A stretch of 64,000 nucleotides of DNA from Biomphalaria glabrata (lineage: Eukaryota > Mollusca > Gastropoda > Planorbidae): positions 18,181,542-18,245,541 of the forward strand of contig NC_074728.1 in the NCBI RefSeq assembly GCF_947242115.1, read 5' to 3'. This document shows, one piece after another, positions 11,661-23,200 of the stretch (the first letter of the stretch is position 1; every line of letters starts with the position of its first letter). A program made the translations under genes and the position numbers. Below the pieces are notes generated by a model. That model was not told the origin of the DNA, searched no databases, and worked only from the letters and a program-made list of their open reading frames with translations.

Positions 11661-12439
11661 GCTGTGTGTGAATGTATTTTGTATTTTTTTTAGATCGATA
11701 CATATTTTCGTGTTGTTTATTAAATAGCCTTGAATGTCTAAGAGAATATCTCTTGTTATATGTTTAAAGTCTTTTAAGTACAGCTAACCTCTGTTTTCGG
11801 GAATCCGACACCATCCAGGTCCCTATATTATCAGACAATCAAGAGTTAACTAACTCTATTCAAATATTGTCATTGCAGGATTAGAAATTAAATTTTAAAC
11901 TTAATCAAATTGACTAATGGTATGAACGTTTTTGTATTAGAAAAAAATAATTTTAAACTTGATCTAAATTTATTGACTTTTTGTTTACAAATGTTATAAC
12001 TCTTAGATATATTTAACAATCTAACAAATAGGTTCCAATTGCTATTACTATTAGAGTTATCTGACTTATATTTACCTTACATAAAATATATAATTTTAAA
12101 GATTTAAAAAACTAGAAAACACTAAACTGTGACTTAAACAATGAACATTAATAAACTTTCGAAAAAATTAAAATTCCAATTTTTGTCACATTTGGTGCGG
12201 TGCCTAGAATCATTTATTTTGTTTCATTGGGATAACCCGATAATGTTGTGTCATGATAAAACAAAATGTGTATGCCTTATGCCTACCAATGTGCTAATCT
12301 AGTGACTCTAGTCCAGTGATGGACAAACTACGGTCCGCAGGTTAACTCCGGCCCACAAAACTGTTTAATACATCCCGTGCCATGTTTGCATCGTATACAT
12401 CAGTATGCATTTTTTTCTATCATGATACTTAGAAAAAGC

Positions 12440-12545
12440 TGTTAGAAATAATAAGGCTTGTCTTCGATTCCGAAGCTTAGTGAGGAATGCAGTATTCCCC
12501 GTGGCTGCGCAACCCCAGCCGTGACATACATATTTTGCCACATCC
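12440..12545 (-). mobile_element. LINE 3' end with CPxCGKxC-type finger
   Basis: Minus-strand fragment of the same LINE end seen intact at 29110-29440. Confidence 0.65.
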
Positions 12546-12631
12546 AGGGCAAGCATATCCATTGTTCTCTTACGAGTGAACAGATTCCTGTAATAACAAC
12601 TACTTCCCAATTTGAGCTACATTATGACAAA

Positions 12632-13391
12632 CTAGTCGACCGGCGGCATAGCATACGCCGCTATTTTGCAGGGCCGGTCTTAGGCCACTACAACCTATGT
12701 GACCGAAGGATCCGCACTTTCATGGAACCCGCGCTAATTCAAGGTGTCTAAATTATTAAATTAAACCATTTTATAACTTAAAACAGATTTCCCGCGCACT
12801 CCTGTCGATTTACCAGGAGCCCCTGGAAATCTCCCGAAATTGCAAAATATACGAAAAAGACCTTAAAATATACGGAAATACATAGAAAAAAAATGTCATT
12901 TAGGGTGTCATTCAATATGGAAAACGTCAATCCTACGCGCTATTAATAAAAACGGCAATATGCATTAGCCGCAATTGTGTAATCAGGTGAAAGAAGCTTC
13001 TCGCGCCTCAGACTAATGAAGAATTACTTGATGTCAACAATTCTCAAAGATAGATTGAAACAATTGGATAATTCTTGCTATTGAGCGGGATCTATGTAGG
13101 AAACAGAATTATTATGATATACTGTATGACTTTGCTACACGCAAGGCTAGTAAAGTAATTCTGTACATAGTAAACAATGAATAAAATGCATAGACGAATT
13201 TTTTTTCTAATACAAACTCTTAAATTTGACTTATTGTCCGCTTCCCTACCCAAACTTGGCCCCGGAAAATCCGTTTCGAATAGGGCCCCACAATGCTTAA
13301 GTCCGGCCCTGCTATTTAGTGTTTGTAAAATGTTTTACATGTTTACTTCTCGTCTGACCTGATTAGGGAAGAAGAGAATTATATATAAAGA
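12632..13391 (-). mobile_element. Non-autonomous Helitron carrying a hAT element
   Basis: On the minus strand the 3' end reads hairpin (GGCGTATGCTATGCC-like), then GGTCGACTAG followed by T. The 5' end is TC followed by an AT-rich 'TATATATAATTCTC' start preceded by A. These are Helitron signatures (5'-TC, CTAG-3', A/T target). The related copies at 28413 and 47089 share both ends. No Rep/helicase is present. Confidence 0.7.
12670..13312 (+). mobile_element. Nested hAT transposon derivative
   Basis: Terminal inverted repeats CAGGGCCGGTCTTAGGC and CTTAAGTCCGGCCCTG (inverted). The 8-bp duplication is CTATTTTG/CTATTTAG. An internal segment at 12986-13080 reads GERSFSRLRLMKNYL, the hAT C-terminal dimerisation block, so this is a deletion derivative of a coding hAT. 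Strand is set by that segment. Confidence 0.8.
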
Positions 13392-13479
13392 TTGTTAACA
13401 ACACAATAGCTTCTTTATTCATCGCACTAGTTTAATTTCAATGCCATTAAATCTTTTACTGTCCCCCGGTGGTCGATTT

Positions 13480-13690
13480 TCTTTTCGCTGCTGCGTCTGT
13501 CCTCGGCAGCGGATTTTCTTTTGGTCTCACATGTGAATCCCGCGCCATTGTAAGTGACCTCCAGCTGCCTCGTGCTGTAGCCACATGTAACCAGGCGCTT
13601 TCTTCTTTCAGTTAAAGCAAATTGGTGCCTAAGTTGTCCTTAAACCGTTTACGTGGGGGCACCTCTGTTACATTGACCATGTTTTATCTC
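13480..13690 (-). mobile_element. LINE 3' fragment
   Basis: Minus-strand counterpart of 29110-29330, decayed. The following 13728-13808 is a plus-strand scrap of the same LINE's terminus, so two fragments lie head to head. Confidence 0.55.
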
Positions 13691-13849
13691 ACAACAACAA
13701 AAAAATTGCTTTAGGCAATGATTATGCCTGCGCTGGATGTGGCACAGGTGGTGTTGCGTAGCTAAGGGAAAATACTCATTAATCTTCGCGCACGAAGACA
13801 AGGCTTATTGTTATTATTAAATCTGTTATTAATATTTTGTATTCTTTTT

Positions 13850-14577
13850 GGTCTTGAAGTTTTTGTCCTGCTACTAAAATAGTTTACCCATCACTGGTAT
13901 AGTCTTTATGTTTTTGTCCTGCTACTAAAATAGTTTACCCATCACTGGTGTAGTCTTTATGTTTTTGTCGCGCTACTAAAATACTTTACCCATCACTGGT
14001 GTAGTCTTTATGTTTTTGTCCTGCTACTAAAATAGTTTACCCATCACTGGTGTAGTCTTTATGTTTTTGTCGCGCTACTTAAATACTTTACCCATCACTG
14101 GTGTAGTCTTTATGTTTTTGTCGCGCTACTTAAATACTTTACCCATCACTGGTGTAGTCTTTATGTTTTTGTCCTGCTACTAAAATAGCTTACCCATCAC
14201 TGGTGTAGTCTTTATGTTTTTGTCCTGCTACTAAAATAGCTTACCCATCACTGGTGTAGTCTTTATGTTTTTGTCCTGCTACTAAAATAGCTTACCCATC
14301 ACTGGTGTAGTCTTTATGTTTTTGTCCTGCTACTAAAATAGCTTACCCATCACTGGTATAGTCTTTATGTTTTTGTCCTGCTACTAAAATACTTTACCCA
14401 TCACTGGTGTAGTCTTTATGTTTTTGTCGCGCTACTTAAATACTTTATCCATCACTGGTGTAGTCTTTATGTTTTTGTCCTGCTACTAAAATAGTTTACC
14501 CATCACTGGTGTAGTCTTTATGTTTTTGTCCTGCTACTAAAATAGTTTACCCATCACTGGTGTAGTCTTTATGTTTT
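13850..14577. repeat. 51-bp minisatellite, about 14 units
   Basis: Units include TAGTCTTTATGTTTTTGTCC and TTACCCATCACTGGTG. Period 51 verified. Two main variants (CCTGCTACTAAAATAG and CGCGCTACTTAAATAC) alternate irregularly. Confidence 0.97.
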
Positions 14578-15683
14578 TAGCAAGTCATCCTTGGCATCAT
14601 TCTTTGTCAGTAGCATTCCTTGGTTGTCTCAGAGGTAGGCCTACGTGTTTCATCTTTTGTAAACCATATGCTTGTAAGACCACGTGACTTATTTAGTTAC
14701 GTGAGAGTAACCTGACTTGAGTGCATCTTTAAAGCCAAGATTTAAACCGAAGCCTCGGGATGCTAGCTCTGAGGAAAAGTTTGAGCCGCTACTCATTCTG
14801 CAGTTTGTAGCGCATGATGCTATAATCTGCTACATCCTGACAGAATCTGTGACACTGCTGATTGCTAACTGTACCGATATTGACTATCTGGTCCTACAGC
14901 TGCTTTGAGAAGGGAGAAGGGCCGCCTGAGTGACAACGTTCTGCAGCTTGCTAATATCGCAGCTCTCATCTCATCAGCTATGAAATAAACTATAGCCACC
15001 TTACGACACACCAACAAACTAAGAAATAACAAGAATAAACATATATGTGATATACAAACATTTTATTTTTCCATGTAGAACTAGGTCAAGTAAGTTTCTA
15101 AAAAAAAAAAGAAAGGCTTGTTTAGTATAATTTACATATAAACCGGACTTCATTCACCAATCGTAAAACAAATAATATTGAGCCACGTGCTTCCCTATCT
15201 CTTCTATACAACTTCTCACATGGTTCGAAACAACAATGGATATCACGTGATAGTATTTTTCGTTGTTTTATAATGTTATCACGTCACCCTCATTTTGGTG
15301 AATGAGGTCCATTGTATCAATAAATAATGTACATAATATACAATGAATATCGGGGCACAAGTTGTCATTATTCAAACATAGAAATGTTTGTGGAGTCTTG
15401 GCTGGTGGATGAAATGTATATTTACACAACACAAGTCAGAAATGCGGCCCACGACTGGTTCCCTCAGGCCAAACTGTCTCCAGTACCTCCTAAAGAAGAG
15501 ATCTTCCTTGCATTCAGTTCTTGAAGTAAATCTTGTTTACGTCTGAGAAAGAAACAAAAGGTGTAACTAAATATAGTGTGTAGAGTACTATGACGTGTAC
15601 TTCCGTTGAAATGTTTTTACTTACAAATTACAGAAAACAATAACTGAATAGTTCTTGTCTTCAATCATCGCGAAAATATGGCT
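14578..15683. other. No assigned gene; one unassigned open frame
   Basis: A 65-codon plus-strand frame ending at 15524 contains VRNAAHDWFPQAKLSPVPP. It has no recognisable motif or convincing splice context, so it is not called as a gene. The remainder is AT-rich. Confidence 0.3.
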
Positions 15684-15687
15684 TTAC

Positions 15688-15751
<64 letters not shown>

Positions 15752-15759
15752 TTATCTAT

Positions 15760-15820
<61 letters not shown>
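15684..15820. repeat. (CTAT)n microsatellite
   Basis: About 33 CTAT units, followed by a pyrimidine-rich tract (CT/TTC) to about 16145. Confidence 0.95.
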
Positions 15821-15823
<3 letters not shown>

Positions 15824-16152
15824 TTTACTTTTCTTTGACTCCCCCCCCTTCTCTCTCTCATTCTCTTTCTTTCTTTCATTCTCTTTTTTCTCATTCATTT
15901 GTATTTATTTCTCTCCCGCTTTTTTTTTTTACGCTCTAGCTCTTTCTGTCTCTCTTTCTCTGTCTTTTTGTCTATCACTTTCTCTTTTTTATTCTCATTT
16001 TCTATCTTTTTTTTAATAATCTCTCTTTTTCTTTCTCAATCATTATTTTTCTTTTTCTTCCTCTTTTGTCTCCCTTTCCCTTTCTTCCTTTTTTTTTCTT
16101 CCTTTTTTAAAATTCACTTTCTTTCTCTCTCTCTCTCTCTCTCTATTACATT

Positions 16153-16300
16153 TTTCTTCTTTTACAAAGCTTACATCAACTCGATATGTCTGTCTGGTAC
16201 AATTTTTGTACATGTTATTTCTCCTACTTCCCATTCTCGGATCAAGTTGAAACTTTACACGATTGTTCATAGTTGAGGACGATACTTGAATCGATAAAAA
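16153..16300 (+). repeat. AAGCTT-ended dispersed repeat, left half
   Basis: Contains ACAAAGCTTACATCAACT, TGTCTGTCTGGTAC and 'cggatcaagttgaaac'. Copies at 24180 (minus), 28255, 35645, 42235 and 52109. Confidence 0.7.
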
Positions 16301-16349
16301 AAAAAAAGGTTACACAGTCAGTTTGTGTGAAACACAAACTCAAAATCGA

Positions 16350-16440
16350 CCCCCGAAGTGGTTCACCTAGAGTCTTCATCAGGTTTCGAACACGGGACTT
16401 CCAGTTCCAAGTGCTTTATCCCTCAGCCACAGCATCTCCC
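16350..16440 (-). mobile_element. SINE family 2, head fragment
   Basis: Minus-strand tRNA-like head only. A second, internally deleted copy is at 16905-16985, followed by an AAGCTT-ended repeat right half (16990-17200). Confidence 0.6.
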
Positions 16441-17200
16441 CATATATTCATTTAGCGTACACTTATATTTTTTAAAATAATAATTATTAACCTTAACCAT
16501 ACATTCAAAATTAATAACAAGTTAGATTGCAATAAAGAGAAACTAAAAAAGATTTATTCTTCCGACAAAATTAGATAAATTGGCAACACGAAAAAGAAAA
16601 AATAATTCTTGGCCTACTTTAAGCTACAATTGTGTACAAATGACAATAAGACTTTTTTTTTTGAAAAATCTGCTTGCATATAGAATTTAAAAAATTAGAT
16701 GGTTCACTTTCGGAAAAGAAAAAAGTGGCCGTTGCATCAGAACTTTGAATGATCTAAAATATCATGATGTCCGATTTTCATTTTCTATTCTAGTTTCTGA
16801 GATCTAAACGGGACGGACGGACAGGCCACACAAAACTAATAGCGTCTTTCCCCCGTTTTGGAGGCTGCTAAAAATCAGCCGATTTTTAAATCAATTAAAG
16901 TATACAAATTCCCCTTTCAGACATTGCGATGTACGGGTCCTCGGTTCGGAAGCCAAGCGCTTTACCGCTCAGCCACCGCGCCTATTCATTTAAATCAAAA
17001 AGTGGTTATTAATTAATTATGTTTATATAAAAAGGAAGTTAAACATTGCAGTATTTATACGACAGTTACCGCACCCCCCTTTTAAATCAATTAGTGGTTA
17101 ATTAATTGTGTTAATAGAAAAAAGGAGTTACACCTTGCAGTATTTAGAGAGAGACGGCAGTTATTTTGCAGTTCTTTTCCTTAAATAAGCTTTGTTTAAA

Positions 17201-18316
17201 AATTTTTTTTTCATTTCTTTGTTACGTGTTTATTTCGTATTCAGGTCTATAACAATTCAGTTAATGAAATGAATGCATGCTACTCTACCCAGTGCTGTGT
17301 TTTTTGTCCAGCTCACTCGGACGTTGAAAAAAGACTGGACTGAGAAGTGCAGGCTTGAATGGCCTCCCTTGATCAACCTTGACCTTCAACTTGACCTTTA
17401 TACTCTTTACTTTCCCCACACGATGCAAGCTGCAATAGAGACACTCCACTGATAATAATATACATTTCGTTTATCACTGGCGTAATGTGGCCCGCGGACC
17501 GTAGTTTAGGAATCACTGCGGTGTGGCACATCCATCGTCGTGAAATACTGCCCAGCTACACTTTGCTCTGTGGTCAGCATATTTTAGCGCATATAACCCG
17601 CGGGTTTATACAAGTTTTTCAAACGTTTGGCAGCTGTGCGGGGTATACAAAAGTGAGGGGGCCTACAAAATTAATGTTACTCCTAAACATATAACGGAAA
17701 CTATGGACGTACCAATGGGTCTTTATGCACACTAGAGTTCGCTATGTGGTTGTGAAATGTAGATTGGAAAGTTTTATAAACTTACCATTCTAAACCTCGC
17801 GCAAATAAATAGTACCAATGATAGTACTTTGGGTACTGATTGTTTACGACAAGTCATGCTTAATGAAATTAAAGTCATGCTTTACCTATGCGGGGTATAT
17901 AAGGGGTGCGTGTTGTACGATTAAGTTTTTACTTATTTCGTAATTTGTGCGGGTTATACACAAGAAAATACGGTAGATTTTTCTTGCGCATGAAAGCACC
18001 GTGGAATTTAATACAAGACTACACTATTTTTCCCAGTAAACATGTTAGTCATTGTAATCAACATTTAATTAATCATTTCAGTTTTATCCAAGATTGGAAA
18101 ATATCACTAACCCTAAAAAATTCTCGCATTAAAAAAACTTACTCAAAGATGATTCTCAAAGCTGTCAACATAAAAAGTCCCATCACAAATATAAAAGTGT
18201 AATACCAAATATTCACTGGGGATGAAATAAAAAGTATCAATAATCAGAGATCATTTCAATTCCTGCTATTTGCTTACAGTCTCTTCAAATTTACACTTTA
18301 AGCCTAATAATAATAA
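17201..18316. other. No gene seen
   Basis: AT-rich sequence without recognised coding or repeat signature; a stretch near 17490-17660 has low-level similarity to common repeat text only. Confidence 0.3.
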
Positions 18317-18550
18317 TGACAATGTCTTCGATTCCGAAGATTAATGATGAGTGCAGTGATTCACAGGACTACGCAAGCGCAGTTGTGACCTGCATATTTT
18401 CACGCATCTCGTGCAGACAAAGCAGGCTGTCTATTCATGTTTTCTTTTTGTCGTCTGCGCATGTCTTCAATATAAGGTCTTTTCTTTGAGTCTCAAATGT
18501 GCCTTAATCCTGACAAACGCACTGCGGGTAGTTGGTTTGTGGGTAGTTGG
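18317..18550 (-). mobile_element. LINE 3' fragment with finger-type end
   Basis: Decayed minus-strand copy of the terminus seen at 29110-29440. Confidence 0.5.
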
Positions 18551-18889
18551 GCGTCGTGGACCTGTATCACCAGACTGCTGGTAGACAACTAAACCACTTT
18601 ATGCTATTTTAAATTATAGAAATTGAAATAACTTGAATAAACTTCTTTTGTAAACAAAATTAAATATAACTTTAATTACACAACAGACAAATTCAACTTT
18701 AGATAAAATGAAATAAATGTAGTAGACTTTAGTAAAAATATAAAATGGTATTTTAAACAAAGTCAAACTCACTATAAAAACACTTCTTTGCATTCTGGCT
18801 TCCTGAAGTCGTCTGGAGTACTTTAACAGGCTTACGACAGCGCCGATTATTTTGCATCATTCTACAAAACTAACATTAAATTAATTCTT

Positions 18890-20005
18890 TCTCTCTCTAC
18901 ATTATCTCATCTCGTCTGTGCCTGTGATCCCTTCTGGGGCATAGGCCACCAACCAGGCATCTCGGTTCTGGGCGAGTCTCTCCAATTGTCCCCACCTGCT
19001 TCCAAATCGCGGCGCCATGTATTCCTGGGCCGTCCCCTCTTCCTCCTTCCTTATGGGTTCCAGGTTAGGGCTTGCCTTGTTATGCTGGATGCAGGCTTCA
19101 GCGTCTCTGAAGGATATCTACTTCAATGGGCTGCTGCTTTGTTCTTTGCCACAGTTCCTCATTCGAGATCTTGTCTGGTCAGCGGATCATAAGAATCTTC
19201 CTCAGACAAATATTGATAAATACCTGGAATTTTGTTCATGGTGGTGATGGTGGTTCTCCAGGTCTCTACTCCATAACGTATATTTCATTCATCTCACCTA
19301 GTGCATGTTTTCCCATGTCATTGCCAACCTTAGCTTTGAAATCGCCCATTATGATAAGGATGTTCCTTTTTCGGTCTGTCATGTAAGATGGTAGTCAGCC
19401 TGTAGTAAAAATTGTCCTTCTCGTCCTCTTCACTGTCGTTTGATGGGGCGTAGCATTGGACAATGTCAAAGTTAATCCTCTTCTGCACTGTGTGGAATGT
19501 GGTTGTTATTATCTGTGGTCCGTGTGCTTCCCATCCAATAATTGCTCTCTGAGCCTGCTTAGACAGCATTAGGGCTACTCCCTTGGTGTGTGTCGCCTCT
19601 TGCCTATGTCCTGAGTATAAAAGTAGCTCACCCGAAGTCAGCCTTTTCTGCCCGGAACCAGACCATCTTGACTGACTGATTCCTGAGGTTATACCTTTTT
19701 ATCTCAGCTGCCACTTCCGCTATCTTTCCTGCCTCATACATGTCCGGACGTTTCATGTGGTGATGGTCCTGGTAGAGATGATGGTCTTCGGCCTGTCAGC
19801 TTCCAGATGACTCTGGCTTTCACATACTTGCGTCATAAACCTTCCAGCAGGAGTTCCATCCTCTCCCAGGTCCGTGACTTCTGTTGATTCGCTGTTTGGT
19901 GTTTCTGTAGCTAGGGATTTTTCTACACGGTAGGGTAGCTAGCCCTACGACTTTCTCAGCTGGGCTTGGGACCGTCCTAAGGCAAAGCTTTCTCTCTCTC
20001 TACAA
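18890..20005 (-). mobile_element. RTE-like LINE with reverse-transcriptase core deleted
   Basis: Minus strand. The 5' part encodes the APE-type endonuclease (TWNVRT, GVALMLSKQAQRAIIGWEAH, IVQCYAPSND, MGDF). The 3' part encodes the C-terminal tail (VFINICLRKIL, ITRQALTWNP, KRGRPRNTWRRDLEA). The reverse transcriptase between is absent, and stops and frameshifts are present. Confidence 0.75.
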
Positions 20006-20232
20006 CTAACAATAAATACTCCCTTTCTTCATATCACCTTGGTAACACAAACAGACTGCATCACATCAATATCAAAAAGACGCTTCTCTCAGCCTTTGGA
20101 CAGACTAAGCAAGACAAACAAGAGACTAATGCATATTTAAATTAGACAGGTCATTTAGCTAACTTTACATATTGGAGTATGAACTAAGATCGTGTGTCAT
20201 TGTTCTGTAGAATGTGTTCTAGGTTAATTAAC

Positions 20233-23200
20233 CTGGACAAATGCCTTGTTTTCTTTCTAAACAATCCGTGCCACACTTCCTCAGACATCTTCCTTCACAA
20301 TCTCTGCCAAACTCATAAGTGTCACACTCTGGGGACAATAAAGGAGCTCGTTTTGAGGGAGAGGTAACAAACGAGAAGAGGCGAGACAATATATTCCCTA
20401 AACAATTACGTGTAAATAGCACTTAGTAAACAATTTATTTGTGAATAGAGCTTAGTAAACAATTTACTCGTGAATAGAACTTAGTAAACAATTTACTTGT
20501 GAATAGAGCTTAGTAAACAATTTACTTGTGAATAGAACTTAGTAAACAATTTACTCGTGAATAGAACTTAGTAAACAATTTACTTGTGAATAGAGCTTAG
20601 TAAACAATTTACTTGTTAATAGAACTTAGTAAACAATTTACCTGTGAATAGAACTTAGTAAACAATTTACTTGTGAATAGAACTTAGTAAACAATTTACT
20701 TGTGAATAGAACTTAGTAAACAATTTACCTGTGAATAGAACTTAGTAAACAATTTACTTGTGAATAGAGCTTAGTAAACAATCTACTTGTGAATAGAACT
20801 TAGTAAGCAATTTACTTGTGAATAGAACTTAGTAAACAATTTACTTGTGAATAGAGCTTAGTAAACAATTTACTTGTGAATAGAATTTAATCTTATGTTA
20901 TATAATAAAGACGTTACTTTAAAAAAAAATGAAGATATTTACGTACTAAGCATATCCATGTGTTAATCTAGACGTCTGTGTTAATAAAACAAGTAGACTT
21001 TCCTTTTCAGACCTTGCGATCTATAGGGCAGATGATGTAAAGGTCATCTGTTTCTGTGGCCTAGAGTGTCATGTGGCCAGCACAACGACCAACCTCCTTT
21101 ACTTTCCCCAACTAATGTCAGGTACCCATAGGAGCTGGGTGGACTCAGAGGCGCGCGAAAATCCTAAATAAAAAAATCCCATTCTTCACCAGACAGACAG
21201 ACAGAGTGGGTTGATTTAAACTTTGTAATACGCAATACAGTACCTTGTGTGCACGAGGAGAAGGGATACTTATGTCCAGGCTTGCAGTGTTTGCAGATTC
21301 CTAAGTCCTGGTCACAATGGTCAGAACAATTTATGCAGCTTTGGTCACAGTTGGTGCCCCAGGTGTAAGGAGGACATACCATTGAGACTTTAAAAAAGTT
21401 ACATAAAACTTCCTTCATTTGATTAAACATAAAATTAAAGATAACGAATTACTTCATAACCATAAAAATATTGTGTGATTCACTTTAAGAATAAAGGTCT
21501 ATAATTTAACTCTTACCCTTCATCGGCTGTGTAACTATGTTAGTTGTTATCGTTGTTGTTGTTGTTGAGACATCTGATGAGAGAGTATTTTTATAGGTGA
21601 ACATATGTAATTAACATTGAGTGTCTGTGTTGGGGGCGAGGAGACTAATTGTCTACAAACATAAACGTCAACGTTTTCTTAAAAGCACAGAATTATTTTT
21701 AATAGATCGTCTCAACGCTGAGGCAGTCAACGCTAAGTCAACGCTGAAATACTAAGTGGCATTACACTGAATGTTGCCACACTAAACACTGACTTGCTGA
21801 GACATTTTATGTTGTGACACTAAACACTGAGAGACTTAATGCTGAGACATTTTATGTTGTGACACTAAACACTGACTTAAAGCTGAGACATTTTATGTTG
21901 TGACACTAAACACTGAGAGACTTAAAGCTGAGACATTTTATGTTGTGACACTAAACACTGGGAGGCTTAAAGCTGAGACATCTTATGTTGTGACACTAAA
22001 CACTGAGACACCTAAAGCTGAGACATTTTATGTTGTGACACTAAACACTGAGAGACTTAAAGCTGAGACATTTTATGTTGTGACACTAAACACTGAGACA
22101 CCTAAAGCTGAGACATCTTATGTTGTGACACTAAACACTGAGACACCTAAAGCTGAGACATTTTATGTTGTGACACTAGACACTGAGAGACTTAAAGCTG
22201 AGACATTTTATGTTGTGACACTAAACACTGAGAGATTTAAAGCTGAGACATTTTATGTTGTGACACTAAACACTGGGAGGCTTAAAGCTGAGACATCTTA
22301 TGTTGTGACACTAAACACTGAGACACCTAAAGATGAGACATTTTATGTTGTGACACTAAACACTGAGAGATTTAAAGCTGAGACATTTTATGTTGTGACA
22401 CTAAACACTGACTTAAAGCTGAGACATCTTATGTTGTGACACTAAACACTGAGACACCTAAAGCTGAGACATTTTATATTGTGACACTAGACACTGAGAG
22501 ACTTAAAGCTGAGACATCTTGTGTTGTGACACTAAACACTGAGAGTTTTAAAGCTGGGACATTTTATGTTGTGACACTAAACACTGAGAGATTTAAAGCT
22601 GAGACATTTTATGTTGTGACACTTAACACTGGGAGGCTCAAAGCTGAGACATTTTATGTTGTGACACTAAACAATGGGAGGCTTAAAGCTGAGACATTTT
22701 ATGTTGTGACACTAAACACTGACTTAAAGCTGAGACATTTTATGTTGTGACACTAAACACTCAGAGACTTAAAGCTGAGACATTTTATGTTGTGATACTA
22801 AACACTGACTTAAAGCTGAGACATTTTATGTTGTGACACTAAACACTGAGAGACTTAAAGCTGAGACATTTTATGTTGTGACACTAAACACTGGGAGGCT
22901 TAAAGCTGAGACATTTTGTGTTGTGACACTAAACACTGGGAGGCTTAAAGCTGAGACATTTTATGTTGTGACACTAAACACTGACTTAAAGCTGAGACAT
23001 TTTATGTTGCGACACTAAACACTGAGAGACTTAAAGCTGAGACATTTTATGTTGTGACACTAAACACTGAGAGACTTAAAGCTGAGACATTTTATGTTGT
23101 GACACCAAACACTGACTTAAAGCTGAGACATTTTATGTTGTGACACTAAACACTGACTTAAAGCTGAGACATTTTATGTAGCAACACCAAACACTGACTT

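Noticed and set aside
15655-16276. Open frames rich in Ile/Tyr/Leu/Ser
   Set aside because: Translation of (CTAT)n and pyrimidine-rich low-complexity DNA.
18986-19386. Plus-strand open frames of 68-86 codons
   Set aside because: Antisense shadows of the RTE-like LINE on the minus strand.
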